NCBI RefSeq assembly: GCF_947500605.1
Contig: NZ_CANMSJ010000001.1
Span: 648,196-712,195 of the forward strand
Direction of reading: 5' to 3'
Length of the DNA: 64,000 nucleotides
Source of the DNA: an uncultured Lacinutrix sp.
Lineage (GTDB): Bacteria; Bacteroidota; Bacteroidia; Flavobacteriales; Flavobacteriaceae
A model generated the notes under the pieces. The model was not told where the DNA came from. It saw only the letters and a list, made by a program, of their open reading frames with translations, and ran no database searches. Made by a program: the position numbers and the translations under genes. Below are positions 18,768 to 27,599 of the stretch, piece after piece (the first letter of the stretch is position 1; each line of letters starts with the position of its first letter).

Positions 18768-19322
18768 CTAAAAAATTAAAGGGAATATAAGGTGTACCAT
18801 TATTAGACCACCAATAAAAAAGCCTATTACGGCAATTAAAGATGGTAACTGTAAATTACTTAGACCAGAGATAGCGTGACCAGAAGTACAACCTCCTGCA
18901 TAACGCGCTCCAAACCCAACTAAAAATCCACCAATTATAATAATAGCAAATCCTTTAACGGTTAATAAGCTTTCTAAACTAAACAACTCTGTTGGTAAAA
19001 ATGCTGTATTTGTACTATTAATACCTAATTCTTGAAGTTTCGCAACTACATCTGGATTTATTTGAGGAGCTGTAGGAGTTAAAAATTGTAAAGCAACAAA
19101 TCCTCCAACAATAACACCAGCCACAACATATAAATTCCAAGAATCTTTTTTCCAATCAAATTTAAAAAAATCAGCAAATTTTCCTGCTCCTCCAATAGAA
19201 CACATGGTTCTTAAGTTTGAAGACATTCCGAATTTCTTACCCATTTTAAGGAGTAGAAACATTGTTAATGTAATTAACGGCCCGGCAACGTACCATGGCC
19301 AAGTACTATAGATTATATCCAT
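18768..19322 (-). CDS. YeeE/YedE family transporter, N-terminal-half type
   Basis: A 184-residue inner-membrane protein with about five hydrophobic segments. It carries the family's pore motif ARYAGGCTSGHAISG and a second cysteine at MCSIGG near residue 41. It sits between the CstB-like enzyme (11 bases upstream) and the second YeeE half (4 bases downstream). It probably moves a sulfur compound such as thiosulfate; direction is not evident from sequence. Confidence 0.9.
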   Translation of the reverse strand: MDIIYSTWPWYVAGPLITLTMFLLLKMGKKFGMSSNLRTMCSIGGAGKFADFFKFDWKKDSWNLYVVAGVIVGGFVALQFLTPTAPQINPDVVAKLQELGINSTNTAFLPTELFSLESLLTVKGFAIIIIGGFLVGFGARYAGGCTSGHAISGLSNLQLPSLIAVIGFFIGGLIMVHLIFPLIF

Positions 19323-19333
19323 ATTTGGGTTTA

Positions 19334-20749
19334 TTATTTTTTAAGTGTTGATGGGCAAACGAAATCTGAAACAGGAATACCTGCTTTTTTAATAGCTCCC
19401 ATCCCTCCTGCTACATCTACTAAATTATGAATACCTCTACTTTTTAATATAGAAGCTGCAATTACTGAACGGTAACCACCACCACAATACACATAAAAAG
19501 GTTCGTTTTTTGGAAATCCTGATAAATGAGCGTTTAAATCATCTAAAGGTGTGAAGTTTGCATTTTCAACATGTCCTGCAATAAACTCTCCTTCTTTTCT
19601 TACATCAAAAACCGGAATAGTAGCTTTTTCTAATCTTTCTTTAAATTCTTCCGCAGAAATAGAAATTAAGTCATCAGTTTCCTTTCCTGCTTCTTTCCAA
19701 GCCTCAAAACTACCACCTAAATACCCTAAAGTATTATCGAAACCTACACGAGATAATCTTGTAATAGCTTCCTCTTCGTTTCCTTTATCTACAACCAATA
19801 ATAATGGCTGTTTTACGTCTGCAATTAATGCTCCAACCCAAGGAGCAAACCCACCTTTTAAACCTATAAATATAGAACGTGGAATGTGTCCTTTAATAAA
19901 TTCTGACTGGTGACGAACATCTAAAACCAATGCCTCAGTTTCATTTGCTGCTGCTTCAAAAGCTTCTGGAGATAAGGCTTTTGTTCCTTTTTTAATTACT
20001 GTATCTATATCTTCGTAACCTTCCTTATTCATTTTTACATTTAAAGGAAAGTATTTTGGTGGAGGTAACAAACCATCTGTAACTTCTTTTACAAATTCAG
20101 CTTTAGTCATGTCTGCTCTTAAAGCATAATTCATAGCTTTTTGGTTACCTAAAGTATCCACTGTTTCTTTCATCATGTTTTTTCCACATGCAGAACCTGC
20201 GCCATGTCCTGGATATACTGTAACATCGTCTGCTAACGGCATAATTTTAGAACGTAAACTATCGAAAGATAAACCTGCAAGATCTTCCATAGTCATATCT
20301 GCAGCTTTTTGTGCTAAATCTGGTCTTCCAACATCACCTAAAAACAAAGTATCACCACTAAATATAGCATGGTCTTTTCCGTTTTCATCTTTTAATAAAT
20401 ACGTTGTACTCTCCATAGTATGACCAGGAGTATGCAATGCTGTAATAGTTACTTTTCCTAGTTTAAACACTTGATTATCTTCGGCTATTATGGCATCAAA
20501 AGATGGGTTTGCTGTTGGTCCATAAACTATTGGAGCTCCAGTTTCTTTAGATAACGTTACATGTCCAGAAACAAAATCGGCATGGAAATGTGTTTCGAAA
20601 ATATATTTAATTTTAGCGTTATTACTTTCCGCTTTAGCGATATAATTTTTCACTTCACGTAAAGGATCTATAATTGCTACTTCTCCTTCACTCTCTATGT
20701 AATATGCGCCTTGTGCAAGGCAACCCGTATATATTTGTTCTATTTTCAT
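19334..20749 (-). CDS. CstB-like persulfide dioxygenase-rhodanese fusion
   Basis: A 471-residue cytoplasmic enzyme. Residues 1-245 form a metallo-beta-lactamase domain with the non-heme iron ligands HFHADFVSGH (H54, H56, D58) and HTPGHT, as in persulfide dioxygenases. Two rhodanese domains follow: the first (about 265-355) is degenerate, with VVDKGNEEE where the catalytic cysteine should be; the second (about 365-465) keeps C422 in CGGGYRS. This order, including the dead first rhodanese, matches staphylococcal CstB, which turns persulfides into sulfite and thiosulfate. It heads the operon with the two YeeE halves. Confidence 0.9.
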   Translation of the reverse strand: MKIEQIYTGCLAQGAYYIESEGEVAIIDPLREVKNYIAKAESNNAKIKYIFETHFHADFVSGHVTLSKETGAPIVYGPTANPSFDAIIAEDNQVFKLGKVTITALHTPGHTMESTTYLLKDENGKDHAIFSGDTLFLGDVGRPDLAQKAADMTMEDLAGLSFDSLRSKIMPLADDVTVYPGHGAGSACGKNMMKETVDTLGNQKAMNYALRADMTKAEFVKEVTDGLLPPPKYFPLNVKMNKEGYEDIDTVIKKGTKALSPEAFEAAANETEALVLDVRHQSEFIKGHIPRSIFIGLKGGFAPWVGALIADVKQPLLLVVDKGNEEEAITRLSRVGFDNTLGYLGGSFEAWKEAGKETDDLISISAEEFKERLEKATIPVFDVRKEGEFIAGHVENANFTPLDDLNAHLSGFPKNEPFYVYCGGGYRSVIAASILKSRGIHNLVDVAGGMGAIKKAGIPVSDFVCPSTLKK

Positions 20750-20814
20750 CTTAATTCTATTTTAAATTTTACCAAAAACTATATTTATTTTGATGCTGTT
20801 TATTTTTAATTTTT

Positions 20815-20850
20815 CAAATTTACTAATGTTTTTAAATAACCAAAGTAACA
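20815..20850 (-). promoter_or_regulatory. Promoter of the CstB-like/YeeE operon with Crp/Fnr-type half-site
   Basis: On the minus strand, -7 element TAAATTTG (20815-20822) with a -33 TTTG (20841-20844) 18 bases upstream. The plus-strand sequence GTAACA at 20845-20850 lies exactly 22 bases beyond the -7 element, the same distance as in the tauE promoter. The expected transcript starts about 60 bases before the ATG. Confidence 0.6.
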
Positions 20851-20853
20851 TAG

Positions 20854-21648
20854 CTATAATACTAACTCCTTTAAAACTATGTAAATTGACATAGCTAATA
20901 CAAACCAACCAAAGCTCTTTTTTAATTTTTTTCCAGAAACAAATTTAGAAAAATAGCCACCTACTAGAATCCCAATTATTGTTAATAATGAAAATGTTAG
21001 TAGAAAAAACCAATCTACGTCTATAGTTTGTACATCTCCACAAAAACCGATTAAAGAGTTTATTGCTACAATAATTAAAGAAGTTCCTACCGCTTTTTTC
21101 ATATCTAAACCAGCCCAAAGTACTAATGCAGGAACATATAAAAAGCCACCTCCTGCTCCTATAAGTCCTGTAATAACACCAATAATTACACCTTGAATAA
21201 ACGTTTTGTAATAAGGCTGAGGAACATTGCTTACAGCCTTGCTTTGTTTTGATTTAATCATTGAAAATGCAGCCAAAAACATAATTATTGCAAAAAATAT
21301 CATAATTGCCATTCCTTTAGACAATGAGAAATCTCCTACAGTAAAAAGTGTTTCGGGTATTGCTGGTACTAAATAACGTCTTGAAATAAAGACTGCAAGA
21401 AATGATGGAAAACTAAAGGCTAAACCTGTTTTAAAATCTACTAATCCTTTTTGATGCTTTTGAATAACTCCTACTAAAGACGAAGAACCTACTACAAATA
21501 ATGAATAGGCTGTTGCAATAACTGGATTAAAACCTAAGAAATAGACTAATAAAGGTACAGTAAGAATAGATCCTCCGCCTCCAATTAAACCTAATATTCC
21601 TCCAATAAAGAAAGCGCCTAAATAAGTTACTATTTGTTGTAAATCCAT
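20854..21648 (-). CDS. TauE/SafE family sulfite exporter
   Basis: A 264-residue polytopic inner-membrane protein with about eight hydrophobic segments. The two internal repeats begin with the glycine-rich motifs GGILGLIGGGGSILTVPLLVY and GVITGLIGAGGGFLYVPALVL, diagnostic of TauE/SafE. The family exports sulfite, sulfonates or related anions. Next to the CstB-like enzyme it most likely expels sulfite made from persulfides, as TauE does in the staphylococcal cst system. It has its own promoter. Confidence 0.92.
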   Translation of the reverse strand: MDLQQIVTYLGAFFIGGILGLIGGGGSILTVPLLVYFLGFNPVIATAYSLFVVGSSSLVGVIQKHQKGLVDFKTGLAFSFPSFLAVFISRRYLVPAIPETLFTVGDFSLSKGMAIMIFFAIIMFLAAFSMIKSKQSKAVSNVPQPYYKTFIQGVIIGVITGLIGAGGGFLYVPALVLWAGLDMKKAVGTSLIIVAINSLIGFCGDVQTIDVDWFFLLTFSLLTIIGILVGGYFSKFVSGKKLKKSFGWFVLAMSIYIVLKELVL

Positions 21649-21669
21649 TTTTTAAGAAAAGTTATTGGG

Positions 21670-21716
21670 CAAATTTAATTAACTTTTTAAGTATTTATTG
21701 TAACAATAGTTACAAT
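21670..21716 (-). promoter_or_regulatory. tauE promoter with palindromic Crp/Fnr-type operator
   Basis: -7 element TAAATTTG on the minus strand (21670-21677), about 22 bases before the ATG. A perfect palindrome ATTGTAAC-N4-GTTACAAT occupies 21697-21716. Its centre lies 33 bases from the centre of the -7 element, that is near -40.5, the class II activator position of Crp/Fnr proteins. The neighbouring Crp/Fnr gene is the obvious candidate ligand. Confidence 0.65.
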
Positions 21717-21718
21717 AA

Positions 21719-22351
21719 CTATAAGTCTAGAATTTTTATATTGTTTCTACTAAGTTTAATTTTACCATTAATTTCAAGCTTTTTTAAGAGTCTAGATATT
21801 ACAACTCTAGAAGTATGCAAGTCGTTTGCAATGTCTTGATGCGTTACAATAATAACTTCGTTATGGTTAACCATTGCCTTATCTTTTAAATACTTAAACA
21901 ATCTCTCATCCATTTTTAAAAAGGCTATAGTATCTACAGCTTCTAGCAACTCTGTCATGCGATCGTGATAGCTTTGCAAAATAAACTTTTGCCAAGTTTT
22001 ATACTTACTTAACCAAGATTCCATTTTTTCTACAGGAATCATTATTAGTTTTGTATCTGTTTCTGCAATGGCTCTAATTTCACTTTTTGAACTCCCCAAA
22101 CAGCAAGATAATGTCATGGCACAAGTATCACCTTGTTCTATAAAATATAAGATTAATTCATCTCCTTTTTCGTCCTCCCTAAGAATTTTTATAGCACCTT
22201 CTATAAGTAAAGGCATCGATTTAATATAGTCTCCAATCTCTATCAGTTTGGTTCCAGGATCTATTTCTTTGTAAATACCGACTTCGTTAATTTCTTGAAG
22301 CAAATCATCTTCAAATAAATATCCGTATTGTTCTGTAAGTGCTTTTAACAT
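21719..22351 (-). CDS. Crp/Fnr family transcriptional regulator with vicinal cysteines
   Basis: A 210-residue regulator: cyclic-nucleotide-binding-type barrel (about residues 15-115), dimer helix, and a C-terminal winged HTH (VTHQDIANDLHTSRVVISRLLKKLE). The barrel loop contains C77, C83 and C84 (DTCAMTLSCCLGSS), an unusual cluster that could sense persulfide or redox state; this is inference. The cyclic-nucleotide contact residues are not evident. It directly precedes the sulfur genes, and the palindrome just behind its stop is at an activator position for tauE. Confidence 0.9.
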   Translation of the reverse strand: MLKALTEQYGYLFEDDLLQEINEVGIYKEIDPGTKLIEIGDYIKSMPLLIEGAIKILREDEKGDELILYFIEQGDTCAMTLSCCLGSSKSEIRAIAETDTKLIMIPVEKMESWLSKYKTWQKFILQSYHDRMTELLEAVDTIAFLKMDERLFKYLKDKAMVNHNEVIIVTHQDIANDLHTSRVVISRLLKKLEINGKIKLSRNNIKILDL

Positions 22352-22368
22352 AACTATTTTTAGTCCTG

Positions 22369-22423
22369 CAAATTTAAGGTTTTGCCTTCCCTATCGTGCA
22401 AAATATTTTATATTTTACGCGAT
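22369..22423 (-). promoter_or_regulatory. Promoter of the Crp/Fnr gene with an imperfect palindrome
   Basis: -7 element TAAATTTG on the minus strand (22369-22376), 17 bases before the ATG, with a TTTG (22399-22402) 22 bases upstream. An imperfect inverted repeat with 13-base arms (22393-22405 and 22411-22423, 11 of 13 pairs) is centred near -42. Its sequence differs from the tauE palindrome. Confidence 0.5.
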
Positions 22424-22586
22424 AAACAAATTGCAAAAGCCACTAAGAATACTAATAATAAATTATATAACTCTTAAAAGCTTGTTAAATAAACCACTTA
22501 AACGTATTTTACGGTTTTATACCGAAAATTAATTTTGTATATATCTTAATTAATTCTTAAAATATAATATCTGCTATATTTGCTTT

Positions 22587-23006
22587 ATGACAAAAATCAT
22601 TAAATGTGCTTTACTTATTGACGACGATAAAGTTACAAACTTTTATAATAAAAGAGTTGTTAGTAAACTTGATAACTTTCAAGAAGTAAACACTGTTACT
22701 AATGGCCAAATGGCATTAGATTACATTATTAATTCTAAAAACGGTTTATGTAAAAAACCAGATTTAATTTTTTTAGATATTAATATGCCCGCAATGAATG
22801 GTTGGGAATTTATTGAAGAGTTTAACAAATTAGATACCTCTTTTACTTCAAGTATTAAAATAGTTATGCTTACTACTTCTAATAGTAAAGAGGATTATGA
22901 AAAATCTTTATCTAATGCTACTGTAGATGATTTTATAAATAAACCTCTATCTGTAGACTTGCTATCAAACCTTATAGAAAATCACTTTTCTATAGAAACA
23001 TATTAA
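22587..23006 (+). CDS. CheY-like response regulator (receiver domain only)
   Basis: A 139-residue stand-alone receiver domain: acidic pocket D12-D14 (LIDDDKV), phospho-acceptor D64 (LIFLDINMP), conserved TT after strand 4 (VMLTTSNS) and lysine in INKPLS. There is no output domain, so it acts by protein contact or phosphotransfer. It is followed 41 bases later by a TonB receptor and a sensor kinase on the same strand; the kinase has no receiver of its own and is a natural partner. A -7-like TATATTTG (22575-22582) sits only four bases before the ATG. Confidence 0.88.
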   Translation: MTKIIKCALLIDDDKVTNFYNKRVVSKLDNFQEVNTVTNGQMALDYIINSKNGLCKKPDLIFLDINMPAMNGWEFIEEFNKLDTSFTSSIKIVMLTTSNSKEDYEKSLSNATVDDFINKPLSVDLLSNLIENHFSIETY

Positions 23007-23047
23007 TTTAGTTATTATTACTTATTTTTTTAAAACAACTAATATTT

Positions 23048-25765
23048 GTGACTCCCTTAAAACAATCTAAAAAAACTTATTTACTATTTTTATTTCTATT
23101 CTTTACATTAATTAACCTTTTTGCACAAGATAGAGCTACAATTAATGGTATAGTTACTGATGATTATGGTGCTTTACCAGGAGCTACTGTTAGCATTGAA
23201 GGCACTACTTATAAAACAACTACAGACTTAGATGGTAGTTATACTTTTAATCTAGAAGAAGGAGATTATGTTGTTGTTGCCTCCTTTGTAATGTACGAAA
23301 CTAAAGCCAATGCATTAACTGTAAAAGTAGGAGAAACTGTTTTACAAGACTTTAAATTAAAAACCGGTTTTTCTATGGACGAACCAGTGTCTTTAGGAAC
23401 AAGAGCAAAACCACAATCGTTATTAAAAAATACAGCTGCAGTAGATATTATTTCGCCAGAAGAAATAACAAATGCTTCGCAAATAGAATTAAGTCACCTG
23501 CTCCACTACCTAGTTCCTTCTTTTCATTCTACAAACCAAACCATTGCAGATGGAACAGACCATATTGATCCTGCTACTTTAAGAGGTTTAGGTCCCGACC
23601 AGGTATTAGTGTTAATTAACGGTAAACGAAGGCACAATAGTGCTTTACTAAATGTTAATGGCACTGTTGGACGTGGAACCGTTGGTACAGATTTTAACGC
23701 TATACCGGTAGCTTCAATACAACATATTGAAATTTTAAGAGATGGTGCAACTTCTCAATATGGTTCTGATGCTATTGCAGGAGTTGTTAATATTATTTTA
23801 AAAGAACAAATAGAGACCATAGAAATAGATGCACGTTACGGTTTAAATACAGAAGGTGATGGAAAATCTGTTTATATGGGAACTAATTTTGGTTTTAAAG
23901 TTGGAAACAAAGGTTTTATTAATGTTACTGGAGAATATAGAAAGAAAGATGCTGTAAATAGAGCTGGTAATTATAATGGAACTGTATATTCTAACAATAC
24001 AGAGGAAGATGCGTTGCTAATAGCCGAAAATGATTTTTTTAGCACAACAGGTTTCGATAATAAACAAATTATGGAAATTGGAAGTGCCGAAACACAAAAT
24101 TTATCTGTTTTTTTAAATAGTGAATTACCAATTTCTAATACTGCTCGCTTTTATTTTAACGCAGGAAGAAACTATAGAGAAGGAAAATCTAAAGGTTTTT
24201 TTAGATTGCCCAAAGATGAAGATAGAGTTGTTTTAGAACTCTATCCTAATGGGTTTTCTCCTGAAATATTAACAGATATTCAAGATGATGCAATTGTTAT
24301 TGGTTTTAAAGGTGTAAAAAACAATTGGGATTTAGATTTTAGTCATTCTATTGGAAAAAACAGCTTAGACTATACTGTTAATAACTCCAACAATGCTTCT
24401 CTTGGTATTGCTTCTCCTCACACCTTTTATTCTGGAGGATTTGAATACAAGCAAAGTACTTCTAATATAGATATCTCAAGACAATACGATTGGTTAGAAG
24501 GTTTAAACGTTGCTTTTGGAGCAGAAATTAGAGTAGAAAACTATCAAATTATTGCTGGAGAAGAAGCTTCTTATATAAATGGAGAATCTACTTATATAGA
24601 TGAAAACGGAGACGAACAACCAAGAATTCCTGGTGCACAAGTATTTCCAGGTATACAACCAGAAAATGAATTAAGTAGATTTAGAACCAATTCTTCTGCC
24701 TATGTTGACTTAGAAACTAACATTACAGATAAGCTTTTAGTTAAAACAGCAGCAAGATATGAGTCTTACAACGATTTTGGTGGACAATTAATTTATAAAC
24801 TATCTGGGCGTTATGCTTTTAATGATAATATAAGTTTAAGAACTGGATATGCTACAGGATTTAGAGCACCATCTTTACATCAAGTTTATTTTCAAAATAT
24901 AAGTTCTCAATTTATAAATGGTGAAATTGTACAAGTTGGTACTTTTAATAACGAAAGTGCTATTGCATCTGAAGCTTTTAAAATTGGCGAATTAAAACCT
25001 GAATTATCAAACCATTTTAGTGCAGGATTAAGTGGTAAAATAAAAGAGAGTTTTACTTTTACTCTAGACTATTATTACATAAAAATTAAAGATCGTATTG
25101 TTTTATCTGGACGTTTTGCCGAAGGATACGAAACCACTTTAGAACCTTTTAATGTTAGTGCTGCACAGTTTTTAACAAACGCCATAGATTCTAAAACTGA
25201 TGGTTTTGACGCTGCAATAAATTACAGAAAACCTATTGCAAATGGAATGTTTAATGCTTCTTTTGGAGCTAACTTTACAAAAACAAAGGTTGTTGGACCT
25301 ATAAAAGTATCAGAATCTTTAATTGGCCAAGAAGAAGTACTTTTTAATAGAGAAGAAGTTGCTAGAGTTGAAAGCTCTCAACCAAATTTTAAAATGAATA
25401 CAAGTTTTTCTTATAAAATTAATGACTTTAAAGTACAACTAAATAACACTTATTTTGGTGAGGTAGAATTTGTACATCCTACAGATGGAGATCAAGCTAA
25501 TTGGGAATTAAATACATTAACAAATAAGGTAGAAACTAGAGATCAAACCTTTTCTGCTAAATTATTAACAGATTTACTACTATCTTACGATATAAATAAT
25601 CAAATAAAGTTTACAGTTGGTGGAAATAATATTTTTAATGTATATCCAGACAAACAAAAACACTCTGCTAACATAGATAATGGTAACTTTACCTATAGTA
25701 GACGTGTGCAACAATTTGGCGTTAATGGAGCAAATTACTATTTACGAGCGCTTATTAAATTATAA
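23048..25765 (+). CDS. TonB-dependent outer-membrane receptor
   Basis: A 905-residue receptor from a GTG start at 23048. Signal peptide about residues 1-27 (LFFTLINLFAQ), then a carboxypeptidase-regulatory-like domain (about 30-112, ATINGIVTDDYGALPGATVSIEGT), plug domain (about 125-250, with LLHYLVPSFHS and DQVLVLINGKRRH) and a beta-barrel ending in YYLRALIKL. It would import a ligand across the outer membrane using TonB energy. It is not a SusC (no SusD partner). Its stop is directly followed, with no gap, by a sensor kinase gene, which suggests joint control or ligand-linked signalling. Ligand unknown. Confidence 0.9.
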   Translation: MTPLKQSKKTYLLFLFLFFTLINLFAQDRATINGIVTDDYGALPGATVSIEGTTYKTTTDLDGSYTFNLEEGDYVVVASFVMYETKANALTVKVGETVLQDFKLKTGFSMDEPVSLGTRAKPQSLLKNTAAVDIISPEEITNASQIELSHLLHYLVPSFHSTNQTIADGTDHIDPATLRGLGPDQVLVLINGKRRHNSALLNVNGTVGRGTVGTDFNAIPVASIQHIEILRDGATSQYGSDAIAGVVNIILKEQIETIEIDARYGLNTEGDGKSVYMGTNFGFKVGNKGFINVTGEYRKKDAVNRAGNYNGTVYSNNTEEDALLIAENDFFSTTGFDNKQIMEIGSAETQNLSVFLNSELPISNTARFYFNAGRNYREGKSKGFFRLPKDEDRVVLELYPNGFSPEILTDIQDDAIVIGFKGVKNNWDLDFSHSIGKNSLDYTVNNSNNASLGIASPHTFYSGGFEYKQSTSNIDISRQYDWLEGLNVAFGAEIRVENYQIIAGEEASYINGESTYIDENGDEQPRIPGAQVFPGIQPENELSRFRTNSSAYVDLETNITDKLLVKTAARYESYNDFGGQLIYKLSGRYAFNDNISLRTGYATGFRAPSLHQVYFQNISSQFINGEIVQVGTFNNESAIASEAFKIGELKPELSNHFSAGLSGKIKESFTFTLDYYYIKIKDRIVLSGRFAEGYETTLEPFNVSAAQFLTNAIDSKTDGFDAAINYRKPIANGMFNASFGANFTKTKVVGPIKVSESLIGQEEVLFNREEVARVESSQPNFKMNTSFSYKINDFKVQLNNTYFGEVEFVHPTDGDQANWELNTLTNKVETRDQTFSAKLLTDLLLSYDINNQIKFTVGGNNIFNVYPDKQKHSANIDNGNFTYSRRVQQFGVNGANYYLRALIKL

Positions 25766-27598
25766 ATGAATAACTCGCAATCTAAAATAAGTCTCTTCAT
25801 ACTAAAAACAGCTTTAATATTGCTGTTTTTTCCTTTATTTGGCTACGCTCAAGTTAATAATACTAACCAACAAGTAAAGAGGTTACAACGTGCTATTTTT
25901 ATATTTAATTTTGCCGAACAAGTAACTTGGCAAAACCAAGACGACAACCATTTAGAATTTAATATTGGTGTTTTAGGTCCGGATCGCACATTTATAGATT
26001 TGGCAGCGCTTTCTCAAAAACGTAACATTAACAACAAGAAAGTAAATATCATTAAATTTAATAGTGTAAAAGACATCTCTAATGTGCAGCTGTTATACGT
26101 TAATAAATCTTTTAATTTTGATATCAATTATATTCTGAATAAGATATCTAATAAAAACATTCTATTAGTAAGTGAAGATTATAGCTATAAGACTTCAATG
26201 ATTAATATGGTTAATATAGGAAACACCTTTGAGTACGAAATAAATAATAACTTATTAAATGCTGAGAATTTTACAATAGCAAATTCTTTAAATGAACACA
26301 GTATTAGTTCTTCAGAAAAATGGAAGAAGTTATTTAAAACTACAGAAGCTTCTTTAGAAGAAAACAAGAAACTAACAGCAGAAAAACAAGCCGATTTAAA
26401 AAACAAAGAGCAAGAAATTGAGAATAATAAAGAAGCTATTGCTTATCAAAAAAATACAATAATAGAACAAAAGGACTCTATAGAAGCTGTACAAAATCTT
26501 GCTAATACAAGAAAAAAATGGTTAGACCTTCTGTCTCAAGAAAATAATTTACAAAAACAAGAGCTAAACTCTAAAATAGAAATAGAGCAAGAACTCGAAA
26601 AAACTATTTTATCTCAATTAGAAATATTAAAAAATCAAGAGGATAGAATAAATTCTAGCAATACTCTACTCATTAGCCAAGAAGATAGTATTAGGAAACA
26701 ACAAATCGACATTAAAGCAAATTCAGAAATATTAAAAGGAAAAAATAATACGATAAATACACAACGTAATATTAATTATTTACTTGTTGGTATTATACTA
26801 CTTGCACTACTTGGAGCTTTTTTATTGTATAAAAACTATAAAATAAAGAAGAAATTATCTCAAACACTTAAAGCTAAAAATGCAGCTATATTAAAGCAAT
26901 CTCAAGAATTAGAAATTAAAAATAATGAACTTGAGCAATTTGCATATATAGCGAGTCATGATTTAAAAGAACCGTTAATTACCATTTCTAGTTTAATAGA
27001 TCTTTTAGTTGAAGATTACGGAGAGCAATTTGACGAAGACGGACGTTTAAGTTTAAAGTATGTAAAAGAATCTAGTTATAGAATGCAAAAACTAATTGAA
27101 GGCATTCTCTCTTATTCTAAATTAGGGAAGTCTAAAGTGTTTTTAAATATAGATTGTAACAATCTAATTAATATACTAAGAGCAGATTTAGGCAACGTTT
27201 TTACCCGTACAAAAACAGAACTCATCACTTCTAACCTACCTATAATTAAAGGAACAGAATTGGAAATACGTTTATTGTTTCAAAATTTAATTAGCAATGC
27301 TATTAAGTTTACGAAACCAAATGTAACTCCTAAAATAAAAATTGACGCTAGACAAACACTTATTAATAATGTTAAGTATTGGGAATTTTCTATTACAGAT
27401 AATGGTATTGGAATTCCTGAAAAACATAAAGAAAGAATCTTCTCTATTTTTCAACGTTTGCATTCTAGAGATCAATACCAAGGTACCGGAATAGGTTTAG
27501 CACATTGTAAGAAAATAGTTGAATCTCATGATGGTAAAATATGGTTTGAATCTATTGTTAATGTAGGAAGTACTTTCTTTTTTACAATTCCTGTTTAA
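25766..27598 (+). CDS. Sensor histidine kinase with periplasmic YfiR-like domain
   Basis: A 610-residue membrane kinase. Signal/anchor sequence at 8-29, a YfiR-like (DUF4154) periplasmic domain at about 35-180 (AIFIFNFAEQVTWQ, LLVSEDYSY), a long coiled coil (about 190-335), a transmembrane helix (338-356), HisKA with H398 (YIASHDLKEPL) and an HATPase domain (NLISNAIKF, DNGIGIPEKH, GTGIGLAHCK). YfiR domains normally act as periplasmic signal proteins, so having one built into a kinase is notable. The gene abuts the TonB receptor stop with zero spacing and ends one base from the convergent mtfA stop. Confidence 0.88.
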   Translation: MNNSQSKISLFILKTALILLFFPLFGYAQVNNTNQQVKRLQRAIFIFNFAEQVTWQNQDDNHLEFNIGVLGPDRTFIDLAALSQKRNINNKKVNIIKFNSVKDISNVQLLYVNKSFNFDINYILNKISNKNILLVSEDYSYKTSMINMVNIGNTFEYEINNNLLNAENFTIANSLNEHSISSSEKWKKLFKTTEASLEENKKLTAEKQADLKNKEQEIENNKEAIAYQKNTIIEQKDSIEAVQNLANTRKKWLDLLSQENNLQKQELNSKIEIEQELEKTILSQLEILKNQEDRINSSNTLLISQEDSIRKQQIDIKANSEILKGKNNTINTQRNINYLLVGIILLALLGAFLLYKNYKIKKKLSQTLKAKNAAILKQSQELEIKNNELEQFAYIASHDLKEPLITISSLIDLLVEDYGEQFDEDGRLSLKYVKESSYRMQKLIEGILSYSKLGKSKVFLNIDCNNLINILRADLGNVFTRTKTELITSNLPIIKGTELEIRLLFQNLISNAIKFTKPNVTPKIKIDARQTLINNVKYWEFSITDNGIGIPEKHKERIFSIFQRLHSRDQYQGTGIGLAHCKKIVESHDGKIWFESIVNVGSTFFFTIPV

Positions 27599-27599
27599 G

